This document shows positions 15,236-24,213 of a stretch of 44,575 bases of DNA, piece after piece. Within the stretch, counting starts at the first letter, position 1. Each line of letters opens with the position of its first letter. The position numbers and the translations under genes were made by a program. Origin of the DNA: HGM13233 sp900762805 (GTDB lineage Bacteria > Bacillota > Clostridia > Oscillospirales > Ruminococcaceae); assembly GCA_937993755.1 (NCBI GenBank), contig CALKMA010000011.1:1-44575 (forward strand), given 5' to 3'. The notes under the pieces are model-generated. The model worked only from the letters and a program-made list of their open reading frames with translations, did not search any database and was not told the origin of the DNA.

Positions 15236-15668
15236 GAGAAAGCCGCATTTTGGCGGAAAACGCAGCGCGGGGCTGTGCTGCCCGCGGCCCTGCGGGATGC
15301 GCCGTTTTGACGGCGCGGCAGACGGACAGACGGCGGCCTGCCGGCAGCCGCGCTATGGCTTCTATATGCTCCTGTTATGCTATGCATGGATATTAAATGA
15401 GATGGATCTATGCGGCAAGACAAAAAATGCCGCTTTCCCGCATATTGTCGGAATTGCCGGTTTGTTCTGTGTTTTTAGAGCCTCCGGCCAATGCCTTCTG
15501 CACCTGCGCGTTTCCCGCCTTTTTGCTGCCGCTGTGTATTATAAGACGCAGGCCCCTTGCCCCGGCAGCAAAAGCGCCGTGCCTTTCCCGCGCGGGAAAG
15601 AAAAAAGTCTGCCGTCTGCAAAAAGCGGCCGGCGAGCCGCGGAGGAGCAGGACAAGGCAGCAGAGGGA

Positions 15669-15690
15669 AGCGGCGGAAAATGCCGCCGCT
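15669..15690. repeat. Hairpin AGCGGCGG/CCGCCGCT
   Basis: Perfect 8-bp inverted repeat with a 6-base loop, without a T-run; it directly precedes the terminator at 15701. Confidence 0.5.
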
Positions 15691-15700
15691 GACAAAGCGC

Positions 15701-15737
15701 AAAATGCGGGGAATGCGCATGGCGCTTCCCGCATTTT
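15701..15737. terminator. Bidirectional terminator beyond the glycerate operon
   Basis: Arms AAAATGCGGG(g)AA and TTCCCGCATTTT with a 12-base loop; A/T-runs flank it on both sides. It probably ends the leftward operon whose last gene stops at 15827. Confidence 0.75.
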
Positions 15738-15826
15738 ATGCTGCGCAGCCGGAGAAAAATATTTTCCCTTCAGCTGCGGCTGATTTGATCAGAGACTTCC
15801 CGGACAGGGGCTGTCACCGCTCCTGT

Positions 15827-17056
15827 CTATTCGCCGATGAGAAGCACGGAAATATCGTTGACGTTGGTGCCGGTAGCGCCGGTTTTGATCAGACCGCCGC
15901 AGGCCTCCAATGCGTGATAGGCATCGTTGTTCTGGAGCACGTCCCGGATCTGGATGCCCTGTGCCTTCAGCCGGTCGCGGGTCGTACCGTCTACATAGCC
16001 GCCGGCAGCGTCTGTGGGGCCGTCGGTGCCGTCGGAGCCGATGGAGAAGACCGCCGCGTTCATTCCGGCGATTCCCTCCGCCGCGGCCAGCGCCAGCTCC
16101 TGATTCCGGCCGCCAAGGCCGGTGCCCGTCAGGTGAACCACCGTCTCGCCCCCGGCAAGGAAAGCCATTTTTTCGCCGCAGTTTTCATAGTACCGGGCAA
16201 TATTGCTTAAAAACACGCCGGCATCTCTGGCGGTGCAGCTGAGGCGGTCCGTCAGGGTAACGGTTTTATAGCCCAGCTCTCCGCATGCTTTTTCTGCCGC
16301 TGCGCAAAGCTGGCGGACGCTGCCGGTGACATGGGTTTGCACATTGGGCAGCGCCTTTGGAGTTTCCTGCAGGAGAAGGCGGTGCATATCCTCCGTCAGT
16401 GTCAGTCCGTATTGGCGGACGATCCGCAGGGCATCCTCGGTCGTAGAGGCATCGGGATAGGCCGGGCCGGAGGCGATCATATCCAGCCGATCTCCCAGCA
16501 CGTCGGACAGGATAACGGAGAAGACCTTTGCCGGCTGGCACAGCTGGGCGAACCGTCCGCCCTTGACGCCGGAGAACCGTTTGCGCAGCGTGTTCATCTC
16601 AACGATGTCCGCTCCGCAGGCGAGCAGCTCCCGCGTCAGCCTGTCCATGTCCTCCGCCGGGATCAGCGGCTTTTCAAACAGGGCGCTTCCGCCGCCGGAA
16701 ATCAGCAGCAGAACGGTATCCGCCTCGGAAAGCCCGGTCACCGCGTCGATGGCCGCCTGAGTTGCCCGGTAGGAATTGGCATCCGGCACGGGATGCCCCG
16801 CTTCGTAAATATCCAGATTGCCAATGGATCCTTTGCTGTGGTCGTATTTGGTGATCACCACGCCGGAGGTGATCCGGCTGCCCAGCTGGTCGTAGGCGGC
16901 ACGGGCCATCTGCCATCCGGCCTTGCCCACCGATACCACGATCAGCCTTCCGCTGCCGAAATCCGCCTCTTTCAGAGCCGCCGCCACCGCCGCATCCGGC
17001 ATGGCGGCCGACAGAGCCGCGCGCATGATCTGATTGGCATTTTCCCGCAAGAACAT
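15827..17056 (-). CDS. Glycerate 2-kinase (MOFRL family)
   Basis: A 409-residue protein preceded by AAAGGAG. Family motifs are GKAGWQMA (residues 46-53), SGGGSALFEKP (120-130), NTLRKRFSGVKGG (155-167) and, near residues 340-356, GSDGTDGPTDAAGGYVD of the MOFRL domain. Members phosphorylate D-glycerate to 2-phosphoglycerate, feeding lower glycolysis; older annotation calls them hydroxypyruvate reductase (TtuD). It is the last gene of a leftward operon with a GntP-type permease and a CdaR-type regulator, exactly the partners expected for D-glycerate uptake and use. Confidence 0.9.
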   Translation of the reverse strand: MFLRENANQIMRAALSAAMPDAAVAAALKEADFGSGRLIVVSVGKAGWQMARAAYDQLGSRITSGVVITKYDHSKGSIGNLDIYEAGHPVPDANSYRATQAAIDAVTGLSEADTVLLLISGGGSALFEKPLIPAEDMDRLTRELLACGADIVEMNTLRKRFSGVKGGRFAQLCQPAKVFSVILSDVLGDRLDMIASGPAYPDASTTEDALRIVRQYGLTLTEDMHRLLLQETPKALPNVQTHVTGSVRQLCAAAEKACGELGYKTVTLTDRLSCTARDAGVFLSNIARYYENCGEKMAFLAGGETVVHLTGTGLGGRNQELALAAAEGIAGMNAAVFSIGSDGTDGPTDAAGGYVDGTTRDRLKAQGIQIRDVLQNNDAYHALEACGGLIKTGATGTNVNDISVLLIGE

Positions 17057-17147
17057 TGAAAAAGCTCCTTTCTCCCGCTATTGCGGCGCGCCGCTGCAAT
17101 CCACAACAGGCTTGCAGCGGCGCAGAGGTAATATGATTTATTCTGAT

Positions 17148-18503
17148 TTATAAGAACAGGGAAACGACAAAGAGAATGGCGATAATGGTAATGCCCATTA
17201 CGGCGGTCATGCCGGTCTGGCACTTGTAGGCCTCATTGGTCTTCATGTCAGAGAACTGAGACACGACCCAGAAATAGGAATCGTTGGCATGGGAGGCGAC
17301 CATGGAGCCTGCGCCGATGGCTATAACCACGAGGACGCGGGCCAGAGGAGAGGTATAGCCCATGGTTTCCATCAGAGGAGCCATCATGCCGGCCGTGGTG
17401 ATCATAGCCACGGTGGAAGCGCCCATAGCCAGCTTCAGGATCATGGCGATCATGAAGGGGATCAGAACGCCCAGGCCGGAGTTTACCAGCCCGCCGACGG
17501 AATCGGCGATGGGCATGCACTTCAGGATCGCGCCGAAGGAGCTGCCCGCACAGGTGATGGCCAGAATGCCGGCGGAATCGGTGACACCCTGCGTGACCCA
17601 GGTCAGAGTGTTTTTCTTTTCAGACTTGGGGATCAGAGAGATGGAGAGGAATACGCCGATCAGCAGGGCCACCACGGGGTTGCCCAGGAACATGACGATT
17701 TCATAGGCAACGCCGGTGCCGATAGGCTTACTGGGGAAGTCTACGACGGAAGCAATGCCGATGAGGATGATGGGGAGCAGGATGGGAGCAAAGCTCTGCA
17801 GGGTGCCGGGCAGCTTGCCGTATTTGGCACGCAGCTCATCCAGGGTATACTCGGAGTTGGCGGGGATGTCGATCTTGCTGGCTACCTTTTTGGCGTAGAG
17901 GATTGCTACCAGAACGCCGGGGATGGAAACGATCAGGCCGACCAGGATGGTCAGGCCCAGATCCGCGTCCAGCGTGCCTGCCATGGCGATGGGGCCGGGG
18001 GTAGGCGGCACCAGGCAGTGGGTGGCGTAAAGGCCGCCGGACAGGGCCGTGCCCATGACAGCCAGAGAAATATTGGACTGCTGAGCCAGAGCGCGGCTGA
18101 TGGGGGACAGGACGACAAAGCCGGAATCACAGAACACGGGGATACCGGTGACATAGCCCATGGCACCCATGGCCACGACGCTGTTCTTCTCGCCGACCAG
18201 CTTCAGAATGGCATTTGCCATGGTCAGAGCCGCGCCGGTTTTTTCAAGGATAGTACCGATGATGGTGCCACACAGGATCACGATGCCGATGCTGGTCATG
18301 ATGCTGCCGAAGCCGCTCTTGATCTGATTGACGACTTCGATGGGGGTCAGGCCGGAATCCGGGTCAACGATGCCCCAGAACAGGCCTACGGCCATGGCGA
18401 TCAGGAGCATGACGATGAACGGATGCATCTTCAGCTTGGAGATCGCCAGGACCATCAGCACAACGGCAACAATGATGGTGGCGAATAACAAAAAGGTTTG
18501 CAT
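17148..18503 (-). CDS. GntP-family permease, probably for D-glycerate
   Basis: A 451-residue protein with about 12 hydrophobic segments and AAGGAGG before the ATG. Family features are TGIPVFCDSGFVVLSPI, then THCLVPPTPGPIAMAG and a C-terminal HANDSYFWVVSQFSDM. GntP members are proton symporters for gluconate and related sugar acids. The neighbouring glycerate kinase and CdaR-type regulator point to D-glycerate as substrate, by analogy with CdaR-controlled glycerate genes. It lies 91 bases upstream of the kinase gene and 15 bases downstream of the regulator gene. Confidence 0.9.
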   Translation of the reverse strand: MQTFLLFATIIVAVVLMVLAISKLKMHPFIVMLLIAMAVGLFWGIVDPDSGLTPIEVVNQIKSGFGSIMTSIGIVILCGTIIGTILEKTGAALTMANAILKLVGEKNSVVAMGAMGYVTGIPVFCDSGFVVLSPISRALAQQSNISLAVMGTALSGGLYATHCLVPPTPGPIAMAGTLDADLGLTILVGLIVSIPGVLVAILYAKKVASKIDIPANSEYTLDELRAKYGKLPGTLQSFAPILLPIILIGIASVVDFPSKPIGTGVAYEIVMFLGNPVVALLIGVFLSISLIPKSEKKNTLTWVTQGVTDSAGILAITCAGSSFGAILKCMPIADSVGGLVNSGLGVLIPFMIAMILKLAMGASTVAMITTAGMMAPLMETMGYTSPLARVLVVIAIGAGSMVASHANDSYFWVVSQFSDMKTNEAYKCQTGMTAVMGITIIAILFVVSLFL

Positions 18504-18518
18504 GGATTTTTCCTCCTT

Positions 18519-19649
18519 CTATTTTTCAAGGCCTTCCGGCCTCGATTTACGGTAAAGATGTGCATTGAGCAGACGCACCAGATATTCCTGCTGGAAACCG
18601 GGCAATCCGGTCAGCTCCAGCGTTTCCAGTACCTGATGGACCCGATATTGCAGGGTGTTTTTATGTATGAACAGCTTTTGAGCCGCGGCAGTGACACTCC
18701 TTCCGCAGGCGTAATACGCTCCTACGCTTTCCATGAGGATCCGACATTCCTCAGGGCCGAAGCAGTCCGAAAGCTTTCGGTACAGCCCGTCCAGAAATTC
18801 CTCCTCCATGTCTGCCGTGTGGCTGAGCATATAGTCGCACCGGGCGGCAGCCTGACGGATGTCGTTGAAGCTCTCCGGGGAGAAAGCGTCCAGTGTCAGG
18901 GCCTGAGCATAGGCGGTCTGGATATCCCAAATCGTTTGACTGGGCATCCCCAGACTGACCCGGTAGCCGTCCTCCGTTACCTTGCGGATGGCCGAAATGG
19001 GTCTGTCCGGCAGCTCGCTGCATACCAGCACCAGCCGTTCATCCACGATCCCCCAGACATCACACTGCTTTTTCAAAAAAGACAGCGCCCTCAGCCGATC
19101 CTGCAGCTGCTCAAATTGCCCGATGTGCCCCAGTCCGCTCTGTATGGAGACGATCACCGTGTATACCGGGTACGAGAAACGCACCTTCAGGCATTCCAGC
19201 AGGTTGTGCGTCTGGGACATGGCCGTGCCGGCCGGGGACAGCAGCGCCGTCAGAAGGCGGCTGCGCAGGGTCGTTTCCGTAAGCTTCGGCTGGAGCATGG
19301 CCTCCATCTGATAGTATTTCGCGGTATAGACCTCCAGCAGATGGGCGATATCCCGGATCTCCTCAGGATCGCCGCCGATCCCCACCACACCGATGATGGT
19401 GCCGTTGACCCGCAGAGGCATGTTGCAGCCTGCCTTTGCGCCGGGATAGCGATCCAGCTGGTCGCTGCGGATATTCACGACCTTGCCGGTCTGCACGACC
19501 TCCATGGCGCCCTGATGGTAAGAACCGACCCGTTCATGCTCCGAAGAGGCCACAATGATCCCGGACGTGTTCATGATGTTGATGATTTTTCCGCTGACCA
19601 GCGCGGAGGTGACCTCCACCAGTTCCTTTGCCAGTTCCTCCAGCAGCAT
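18519..19649 (-). CDS. CdaR-type sugar-diacid/glycerate regulator
   Basis: A 376-residue protein with GGGAGG before the ATG. The N-terminal 130 residues are the Diacid_rec sensor domain (LAKELVEVTSALVSGKIINI, then GYNMPL-like GCNMPLRVNG and GVVGIGGDPEEI). The middle is a GGDEF-like linker region, and the last 60 residues hold the PucR-type helix-turn-helix (SVTAAAQKLFIHKNTLQYRV). It is expected to sense glycerate or a sugar diacid and activate the operon it lies in. The gene sits inside that operon, directly upstream of the permease. Confidence 0.9.
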   Translation of the reverse strand: MLLEELAKELVEVTSALVSGKIINIMNTSGIIVASSEHERVGSYHQGAMEVVQTGKVVNIRSDQLDRYPGAKAGCNMPLRVNGTIIGVVGIGGDPEEIRDIAHLLEVYTAKYYQMEAMLQPKLTETTLRSRLLTALLSPAGTAMSQTHNLLECLKVRFSYPVYTVIVSIQSGLGHIGQFEQLQDRLRALSFLKKQCDVWGIVDERLVLVCSELPDRPISAIRKVTEDGYRVSLGMPSQTIWDIQTAYAQALTLDAFSPESFNDIRQAAARCDYMLSHTADMEEEFLDGLYRKLSDCFGPEECRILMESVGAYYACGRSVTAAAQKLFIHKNTLQYRVHQVLETLELTGLPGFQQEYLVRLLNAHLYRKSRPEGLEK

Positions 19650-19663
19650 AAGGCGCCTCCCGG

Positions 19664-20494
19664 TCAGTCAAAGAAAACGCAGTCGCCGGAGCCAAGGTGG
19701 CAGCCCTGAACATCCGTCCTTGCGCGGATGGCGCAGTCGGCTCCGTCGCCGGAGCAGTGACTCAGGCCGAGGACCTCCACGCCCATGGCGTGCAGAGCGT
19801 CAATGGTGGCCTCGATGCGCTGGGTGTCGGCTTCCATCAGATGGGTCCCGCCGAACACGGCCCGGATAGGCTTTTCCAGCAGGTCGTGGACATGCCCGAC
19901 CATATTCAGAATGCCGGGATGCGAGCAGCCCACCAGCACGGCAAGGCCGCCCTCCACCTCCACAGCCAGGCAGATCTCATCGCAGAAATCATCCGGGACA
20001 AAGCCGGCCTCTGTCAGCCGGACGAAGCGCTCAGGGATGGTCTCCATGGGATTTACCCTGGGGAAGCCGGAGATCAGATAAATTCCGGGGAAGATTTCGA
20101 GCAGTCCGTCCACCTGCCGGCAGGAGATGCCGTGATCTTCCAGAAACGCCCGGTCAAACCCGGCGGAGAGATTGGTATAGCGAACGCCGCCGCGGGCGTA
20201 CTTCGGCTCAAAGAAGCCCGGCCCGGTGTACAGCTGTTTGCTGCCGAGGCCCTGCTCGATCAGGAAGCGAAAACCTGCCGCGTGATCGTAGTGGCTGTGG
20301 CTCAGAACCACGGCGTCCAGACCGGAAAGGTCGATGCCCAGCTTCCGGGCGTTCCCGACGGAATTCGGGCCGCTGCCGCAGTCAAAGAGAATTCTTCGAC
20401 CGTTATAGGACAGGTACATCGACAGACCGTGCTCCGCAATCAGCGCCTTGTGTTCTGTCGGCTTATTATCCATCAGTGCTGTTATATGTAACAT
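19664..20494 (-). CDS. MBL-fold metallohydrolase, first gene of the glycerate operon
   Basis: A 276-residue metallo-beta-lactamase-fold protein with the zinc motif SHSHYDHAAG (H66, H68, D70, H71) and later ligands in GCSHPGILNM and FGGTHLMEAD. The pattern DCGSGPNSVGNARKLGIDLSGLD, read as a whole, is that of the subgroup annotated as dihydropterin-related (MJ0936-like) hydrolases. It is the promoter-proximal gene of the leftward operon and ends 14 bases before cdaR. A second member lies at 25890-26717. Its substrate is unknown; a role in freeing glycerate from an ester or lactone would fit the operon but is speculation. Confidence 0.82.
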   Translation of the reverse strand: MLHITALMDNKPTEHKALIAEHGLSMYLSYNGRRILFDCGSGPNSVGNARKLGIDLSGLDAVVLSHSHYDHAAGFRFLIEQGLGSKQLYTGPGFFEPKYARGGVRYTNLSAGFDRAFLEDHGISCRQVDGLLEIFPGIYLISGFPRVNPMETIPERFVRLTEAGFVPDDFCDEICLAVEVEGGLAVLVGCSHPGILNMVGHVHDLLEKPIRAVFGGTHLMEADTQRIEATIDALHAMGVEVLGLSHCSGDGADCAIRARTDVQGCHLGSGDCVFFD

Positions 20495-20678
20495 GATCTG
20501 ACTGCCTTTCTGCTCTGTGATTCGTCTATTTCAATAGTTTTTTTCCAACTTTCAGATTACATTTGACATTATATACGTTTTTTCCCCAAAAAGAAACCCC
20601 TGTTTTTTGTGCCTGAAAACGAAAATGCGCCGCTCTTTTTCGTGCTGTTTGTGCTGCGTGCAAAAGCTGGCGCGCCGC

Positions 20679-20707
20679 TTGCAATCCGGTATGCGTCGGC
20701 ATATAAT
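20679..20707 (+). promoter_or_regulatory. Promoter of the 20732 gene
   Basis: TTGCAA (20679-20684) and TATAAT (20702-20707) with a 17-base spacer. A leftward TATAAT near 20571 may serve the glycerate operon, but its -35 is weak. Confidence 0.75.
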
Positions 20708-20731
20708 GAATAAAAAAAGAGGAGGATTTTT

Positions 20732-21550
20732 ATGGCGCAGGCATTTCGGCGCAGCCGGATCGCATCGGCTGTCGTGATGATTTTATCGGCGGTGATTGCC
20801 GTACTGATCTGGATCCGGGACAGGGAGCACCCGATCATCGTTCCCATCATCGCCTCGGTGCTGATGCTGGCGATTGGCTGGATCGCGGCCAGAGTTTTGG
20901 GAAACCTGCTGGCCAGTATGGAAAATACCCGGTATCTGGGCTATCTGCACATGGAGCTGGACCCGGACAAATTTCTGTCCTGCTACCGGACCGTTCCGGG
21001 GCGCATGAAGCCCGGCTCCGCCGATGCGGCGATCTGCCGCAGCTATCTTGCCGACGGTTACGCCGCCAAGGGCGAATACGCTGCGGCGCTGGAGACCCTG
21101 TCGGAGGCACCGCCGGAGGGGAACCTGCCGCTGAAGGGGCTTTATGCCCTGGGGCGGGCTTCCAATTACCTGAGTCTGGGGGATATCGCCGGCGCCGACA
21201 CCGCGCTGTCGGAGCTGGATGCCGTCATTGCTTCCTGCCAGTCGTCCAAGCCTGAGCTGGCGAAGAATCTGTCCCAAAGCCGTGATCTGCAGCTGCAGCG
21301 CCGCCGGTATCTTACCGGGAAGAGCGTAGATACCAAGCGGCTGGAAAAGCTGTTCGCTGCGGCCCAGTACAATCTGCGGCGGCTGGAGATCAGCAAGCTG
21401 CTGGCCATGGCCGCCCTGCGGGACGGCAGGACTGCGGAGGCGGAAAAGCAGCTGTCTTACCTGCGGAAAAACGGCCGGAAAACGGATTACAAGCGCTGGG
21501 CGGATTGCCAGAGTCTCCCGGAGGCCTCCGGCGAAGCCGGCAGAAGCTGA
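20732..21550 (+). CDS. Membrane-anchored TPR-like protein of unknown function
   Basis: A 272-residue protein with AGGAGG before the ATG. Two hydrophobic helices near the N-terminus (SAVVMILSAVIAVLIWI, IIASVLMLAIGWIAARVLG) are followed by about 200 mostly helical residues. The spacing there is TPR-like: YLADGYAAKGEYAAALETL, LYALGRASNYLSLGDIAGAD and LLAMAALRDGRTAEAEKQL. The soluble part should face the cytoplasm. It has its own promoter and a strong terminator, so it is a one-gene unit. I cannot name a partner. Confidence 0.78.
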   Translation: MAQAFRRSRIASAVVMILSAVIAVLIWIRDREHPIIVPIIASVLMLAIGWIAARVLGNLLASMENTRYLGYLHMELDPDKFLSCYRTVPGRMKPGSADAAICRSYLADGYAAKGEYAAALETLSEAPPEGNLPLKGLYALGRASNYLSLGDIAGADTALSELDAVIASCQSSKPELAKNLSQSRDLQLQRRRYLTGKSVDTKRLEKLFAAAQYNLRRLEISKLLAMAALRDGRTAEAEKQLSYLRKNGRKTDYKRWADCQSLPEASGEAGRS

Positions 21551-21626
21551 ACGCGGGGGCTTTTCGGGCAGTCAGGGCACCGAAAGCGGGCGGCCCTCTT
21601 TGAGATATTTATATGTGCTTGAAAAG

Positions 21627-21668
21627 GCCGGCGGCTATGGCTTTCCCATAGCCGCCGGCTCTTCTTTT
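21627..21668 (+). terminator. Strong terminator
   Basis: Perfect 14-bp stem (GCCGGCGGCTATGG and its complement) with a 5-base loop, then TCTTCTTTTTT. Confidence 0.9.
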
Positions 21669-21793
21669 TTGCCCTGCGTCCGGTCGGGGGCTCATTGAGG
21701 CATCCGGCAGCCCCCGCGGTCCGTTTTCGGCGAGTTTCTCTTTTGTTAACCATAACTTTAATTTTTCCTCTATCTTTTCCGGCGCGGATGTGA

Positions 21794-21799
21794 TATACT
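21794..21799 (+). promoter_or_regulatory. Likely -10 box of hpf
   Basis: TATACT within TGATATACTG, 75 bases before the start; no clear -35 lies 17 bases upstream (TATCTT), so the promoter class is open. Confidence 0.45.
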
Positions 21800-21873
21800 G
21801 TTCTCATAAAGAAGGGCGGACTTCGATCCGGCTTTTCGGTGAGATACCGTCCGAAATACAAGGAGGTTATCCC

Positions 21874-22407
21874 ATGAAAATCACGACATTAGGGCGCAAG
21901 ATCACCTTGAGGCAGAGCTTCATCAACAAGGTGGAGACCAAGCTGCGCAAGCTCGATCGCTATTTCGAGGACGATGCCACGGCGACTGTCACGGCGTCCC
22001 ACGAAAAGGATCGCTTTACGGCGGAGATCACCGTCAAAAACAGGGGAATCCTCTACCGGGCCGAGCGCACGGCACCGTCGCTGGACGAAGCCTTTGGCGC
22101 TGCGGCCGACCAGATTGTCAGGCAGATCGTCAAAAATAAGGAAAAGCTCGGCACCCGCATCAAGCGCGGCGCGCCTGAGCCGGATTACTTCGTGCCGAAG
22201 GATGACTATGAGGTCGAGGGCGGCGAGCCGCACATCGTCCGCGAAAAAACCTTCGCTCTGGAGGCCATGACGCCTGACGATGCCGCGCTGCAGATGGAGA
22301 TGCTCGACCACAGCTTTTTTGTGTTCAAGGATCTCGAAAGCGCGTCGGTCAATGTGGTCTATCGCCGGGAGGACGGCAACTACGGTCTGCTCAAGCCGCT
22401 CTACTGA
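21874..22407 (+). CDS. hpf: Ribosome hibernation promoting factor, long form
   Basis: A 177-residue protein from the ATG after AAGGAGG. An N-terminal S30AE domain (residues 1-100; GRKITLRQSFINKVETKL, YFEDDATATVTASHEKDR) binds the 30S decoding region. The C-terminal domain (about 120-177; IVREKTFALEAMTPDDAALQ, SFFVFKDLESASVNVVYRR) mediates 100S ribosome dimers. Both domains together define the long form of Firmicutes. It acts when growth slows. It stands alone between its own leader and the terminator at 22421. Confidence 0.95.
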   Translation: MKITTLGRKITLRQSFINKVETKLRKLDRYFEDDATATVTASHEKDRFTAEITVKNRGILYRAERTAPSLDEAFGAAADQIVRQIVKNKEKLGTRIKRGAPEPDYFVPKDDYEVEGGEPHIVREKTFALEAMTPDDAALQMEMLDHSFFVFKDLESASVNVVYRREDGNYGLLKPLY

Positions 22408-22420
22408 TCTGATCTATCGG

Positions 22421-22449
22421 AAGGCTGCGGATTTTTCCGCAGCCTTTTT
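22421..22449 (+). terminator. Terminator of hpf
   Basis: Perfect stem AAGGCTGCGGA/TCCGCAGCCTT followed by TTTTTA. Confidence 0.9.
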
Positions 22450-22539
22450 ATAAGGCCGGCAGCAGCCGGACAAACGACGGAAGGGCCGCCTCGGCGGCAG
22501 CGCGCCGGCCGACGGCGCGGCGGAAAAGGGGAAACTTTT

Positions 22540-23649
22540 ATGATGTACAAAGCTGTGGCGACCTGTGCCTTTGGGCTGGAAAGCGTGCTTTCCTTCGAGC
22601 TGGGGCGCATCGGAGCCAAGGAGGTTCAGGTGACCGACGGCCGCGCTGTATTCAGCGCCGATGCGGCCCTCATCGCACGCGCCAATCTCTGGCTGCGCAC
22701 GGCCGAGCGGGTGCTGATCATTCTCAAGGAATACCATGCCGCGACCTTTGACGAGCTGTTCGACGGCGCCTATGCCATCGACTGGCATTCCATGCTCCGG
22801 CAGAACGATGCTTTCCCGGTCAAGGGCTATTCGATGAACAGCACGCTTACCAGCGTGCCGGCCTGTCAGTCGGTCGTCAAGAAGGCTGTCGTCGAGAGTC
22901 TCAAGAAGACCTATCAGAGCCCCTTCCTGCCCGAACGCGGCCGCCGGCTGCGCATCCAGTTTTCCATTCTGCGCGATACCTGCACCATCATGCTCGATAC
23001 CAGCGGCGACGGCCTGCACAAGCGCGGCTGGCGGCCGCTGCTCAATCAGGCCCCCATCAAGGAGACGCTGGCCGCCGGCATTGCCGATCTCACCCGTGTG
23101 CGGCGCGATACCCGCGTTCACGATCCTGTCTGCGGTTCGGGCACGCTGGTCATCGAAGCGGCGCAGAAGGCGCGGAACATCGCGCCGGGCCTTGGCCGGC
23201 ACTTTGCTTTTGAGGATTTCTGTTTCTTCGAGGAGGGGCTGTTGGAGACCGAAAAGCGCGCCGCGCGCGAGGCTGTCTTTGCCGATGCGCCGTTTGACGG
23301 GCTGGGCACCGACATTGACCCGGAGGCCGTCGAGATCGCGCGCCGCAACGCCAAGGCCGCCGGCGTGGCCGACTGCTGCCGCTTTGAGCAGGCCGACGCC
23401 ACCCGGACACAGCTCGACCGCGAGCGGCTGCTGCTGGCCAACCCGCCCTACGGCGAGCGGCTGATGACCGCTGAGGAGGCGCGCGGCTTTTACCGGCTGT
23501 TCTGCGGAAACATCGTGCGCTGCGGGATTGACCGAATGGGCATCATCACCAACTTTGCCGAGCTTGAGTCCTTTCTGGGCCGGCCGGCCAACCGCCGCCG
23601 CAAGCTTTACAACGGTATGCTTCCCTGCCAGCTTTATATGTATTTCTGA
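22540..23649 (+). CDS. rlmL: THUMP-domain rRNA guanine-N2-methyltransferase (RlmL/YpsC-like)
   Basis: A 369-residue protein with an N-terminal THUMP RNA-binding region (residues 1-160; CAFGLESVLSFELGRIGAKE) and a C-terminal Rossmann methyltransferase. Motif I is DPVCGSGTLVIEA, the acidic cofactor motif is GTDIDPEAVEIARRN, and the catalytic motif is NPPYGER. Members methylate a guanine N2 of 23S rRNA. The length matches the N-terminal, YpsC-like half of E. coli RlmL. Either ATG at 22540 or 22543 could start it. It is a single-gene unit followed by the terminator at 23690. Confidence 0.9.
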   Translation: MMYKAVATCAFGLESVLSFELGRIGAKEVQVTDGRAVFSADAALIARANLWLRTAERVLIILKEYHAATFDELFDGAYAIDWHSMLRQNDAFPVKGYSMNSTLTSVPACQSVVKKAVVESLKKTYQSPFLPERGRRLRIQFSILRDTCTIMLDTSGDGLHKRGWRPLLNQAPIKETLAAGIADLTRVRRDTRVHDPVCGSGTLVIEAAQKARNIAPGLGRHFAFEDFCFFEEGLLETEKRAAREAVFADAPFDGLGTDIDPEAVEIARRNAKAAGVADCCRFEQADATRTQLDRERLLLANPPYGERLMTAEEARGFYRLFCGNIVRCGIDRMGIITNFAELESFLGRPANRRRKLYNGMLPCQLYMYF

Positions 23650-23689
23650 GCGGCTGCAGGTTGAACCGACCGATATGAAATGAACCGAC

Positions 23690-23716
23690 GCGCCGGAATT
23701 TTTTTAATTCCGGCGC
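23690..23716 (+). terminator. Terminator after rlmL
   Basis: Perfect stem GCGCCGGAATT/AATTCCGGCGC with a TTTTT loop, followed by ATTTGCC; the short T-run makes its strength uncertain. Confidence 0.7.
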
Positions 23717-23829
23717 ATTTGCCTATTGACTTTTCTGAAAAAAAACATCCAGTTTAACGGCCTCCCGCCGGGAATATATGGCGCGTCAGGGGATTTCAAC
23801 GGCGAAAAGTCGGTCAAAATACGGAATTT

Positions 23830-23846
23830 TCCACATTTTCAATGTG
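23830..23846 (+). repeat. Hairpin CCACATT/AATGTGG
   Basis: Inverted repeat with a TTC loop, followed by TTTTCAACATTTTT; terminator-like, in the 318-base gap (23650-23967) between rlmL and the small membrane gene. Nothing else is recognisable in that gap apart from the terminator at 23690. Confidence 0.5.
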
Positions 23847-23967
23847 GTTTTCAACATTTTTGCACCTCCCGATGTATAACGCGCTGTATATGTTGAGGGT
23901 GTCGGGCTGCTTAGAGCCGCCGCGCCCGGCCCATACTGCTTCCATACCGGATGGGGAGGTGACCGTT

Positions 23968-24213
23968 ATGACAGGAACGGGAAAACGGGTGATCGAGATC
24001 GCCGAGCCGGAGCATGAGTGTATCGACCGGGTGCTGGTGCTGCTCAAGCCGGGGCTGGGGGATGTGCAGCTTTCGCACGCGGCCGATGACGCCGGCCGCT
24101 ATGTACGCCGGCTCATCGTGCGCCGCCGCCGCTATACGGCGGCAGCGGCTGCCGCGCTGTCCGCTCTGCTGGGGCTGGGCGCCGGCCTGTTGCTCGGCTG
24201 GCTGCTTCTTTAG
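23968..24213 (+). CDS. Small tail-anchored membrane protein
   Basis: An 81-residue protein from the ATG at 23968, which follows GGGGAGGTG; an upstream extension of the frame has no start signal. The charged N-terminal 60 residues (RVIEIAEPEHECIDRVLVLL, then ADDAGRYVRRLIVRRRR) precede a single C-terminal membrane helix rich in Ala, Leu and Gly that ends the protein. The Arg cluster before the helix predicts a cytoplasmic N-terminus. The function is unknown. hflX lies 233 bases downstream with its own promoter. Confidence 0.6.
   Translation: MTGTGKRVIEIAEPEHECIDRVLVLLKPGLGDVQLSHAADDAGRYVRRLIVRRRRYTAAAAAALSALLGLGAGLLLGWLLL

Larger units (their letters stand above)
15236..15826. other. 590-base GC-rich intergenic stretch
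   Basis: No convincing gene on either strand. It holds two hairpins, at 15669-15690 and 15701-15737; the second is a strong bidirectional terminator. Confidence 0.6.

Noticed and set aside
13762..15396. 544-codon rightward open frame opposite the nucleoside hydrolase
   Set aside because: Antisense shadow of a clear enzyme gene and of non-coding DNA on both sides.
17289..18488. 399-codon rightward frame rich in Gly, Asp, His and Gln opposite the GntP gene
   Set aside because: Composition is the mirror of hydrophobic codons in the permease; no start signal.
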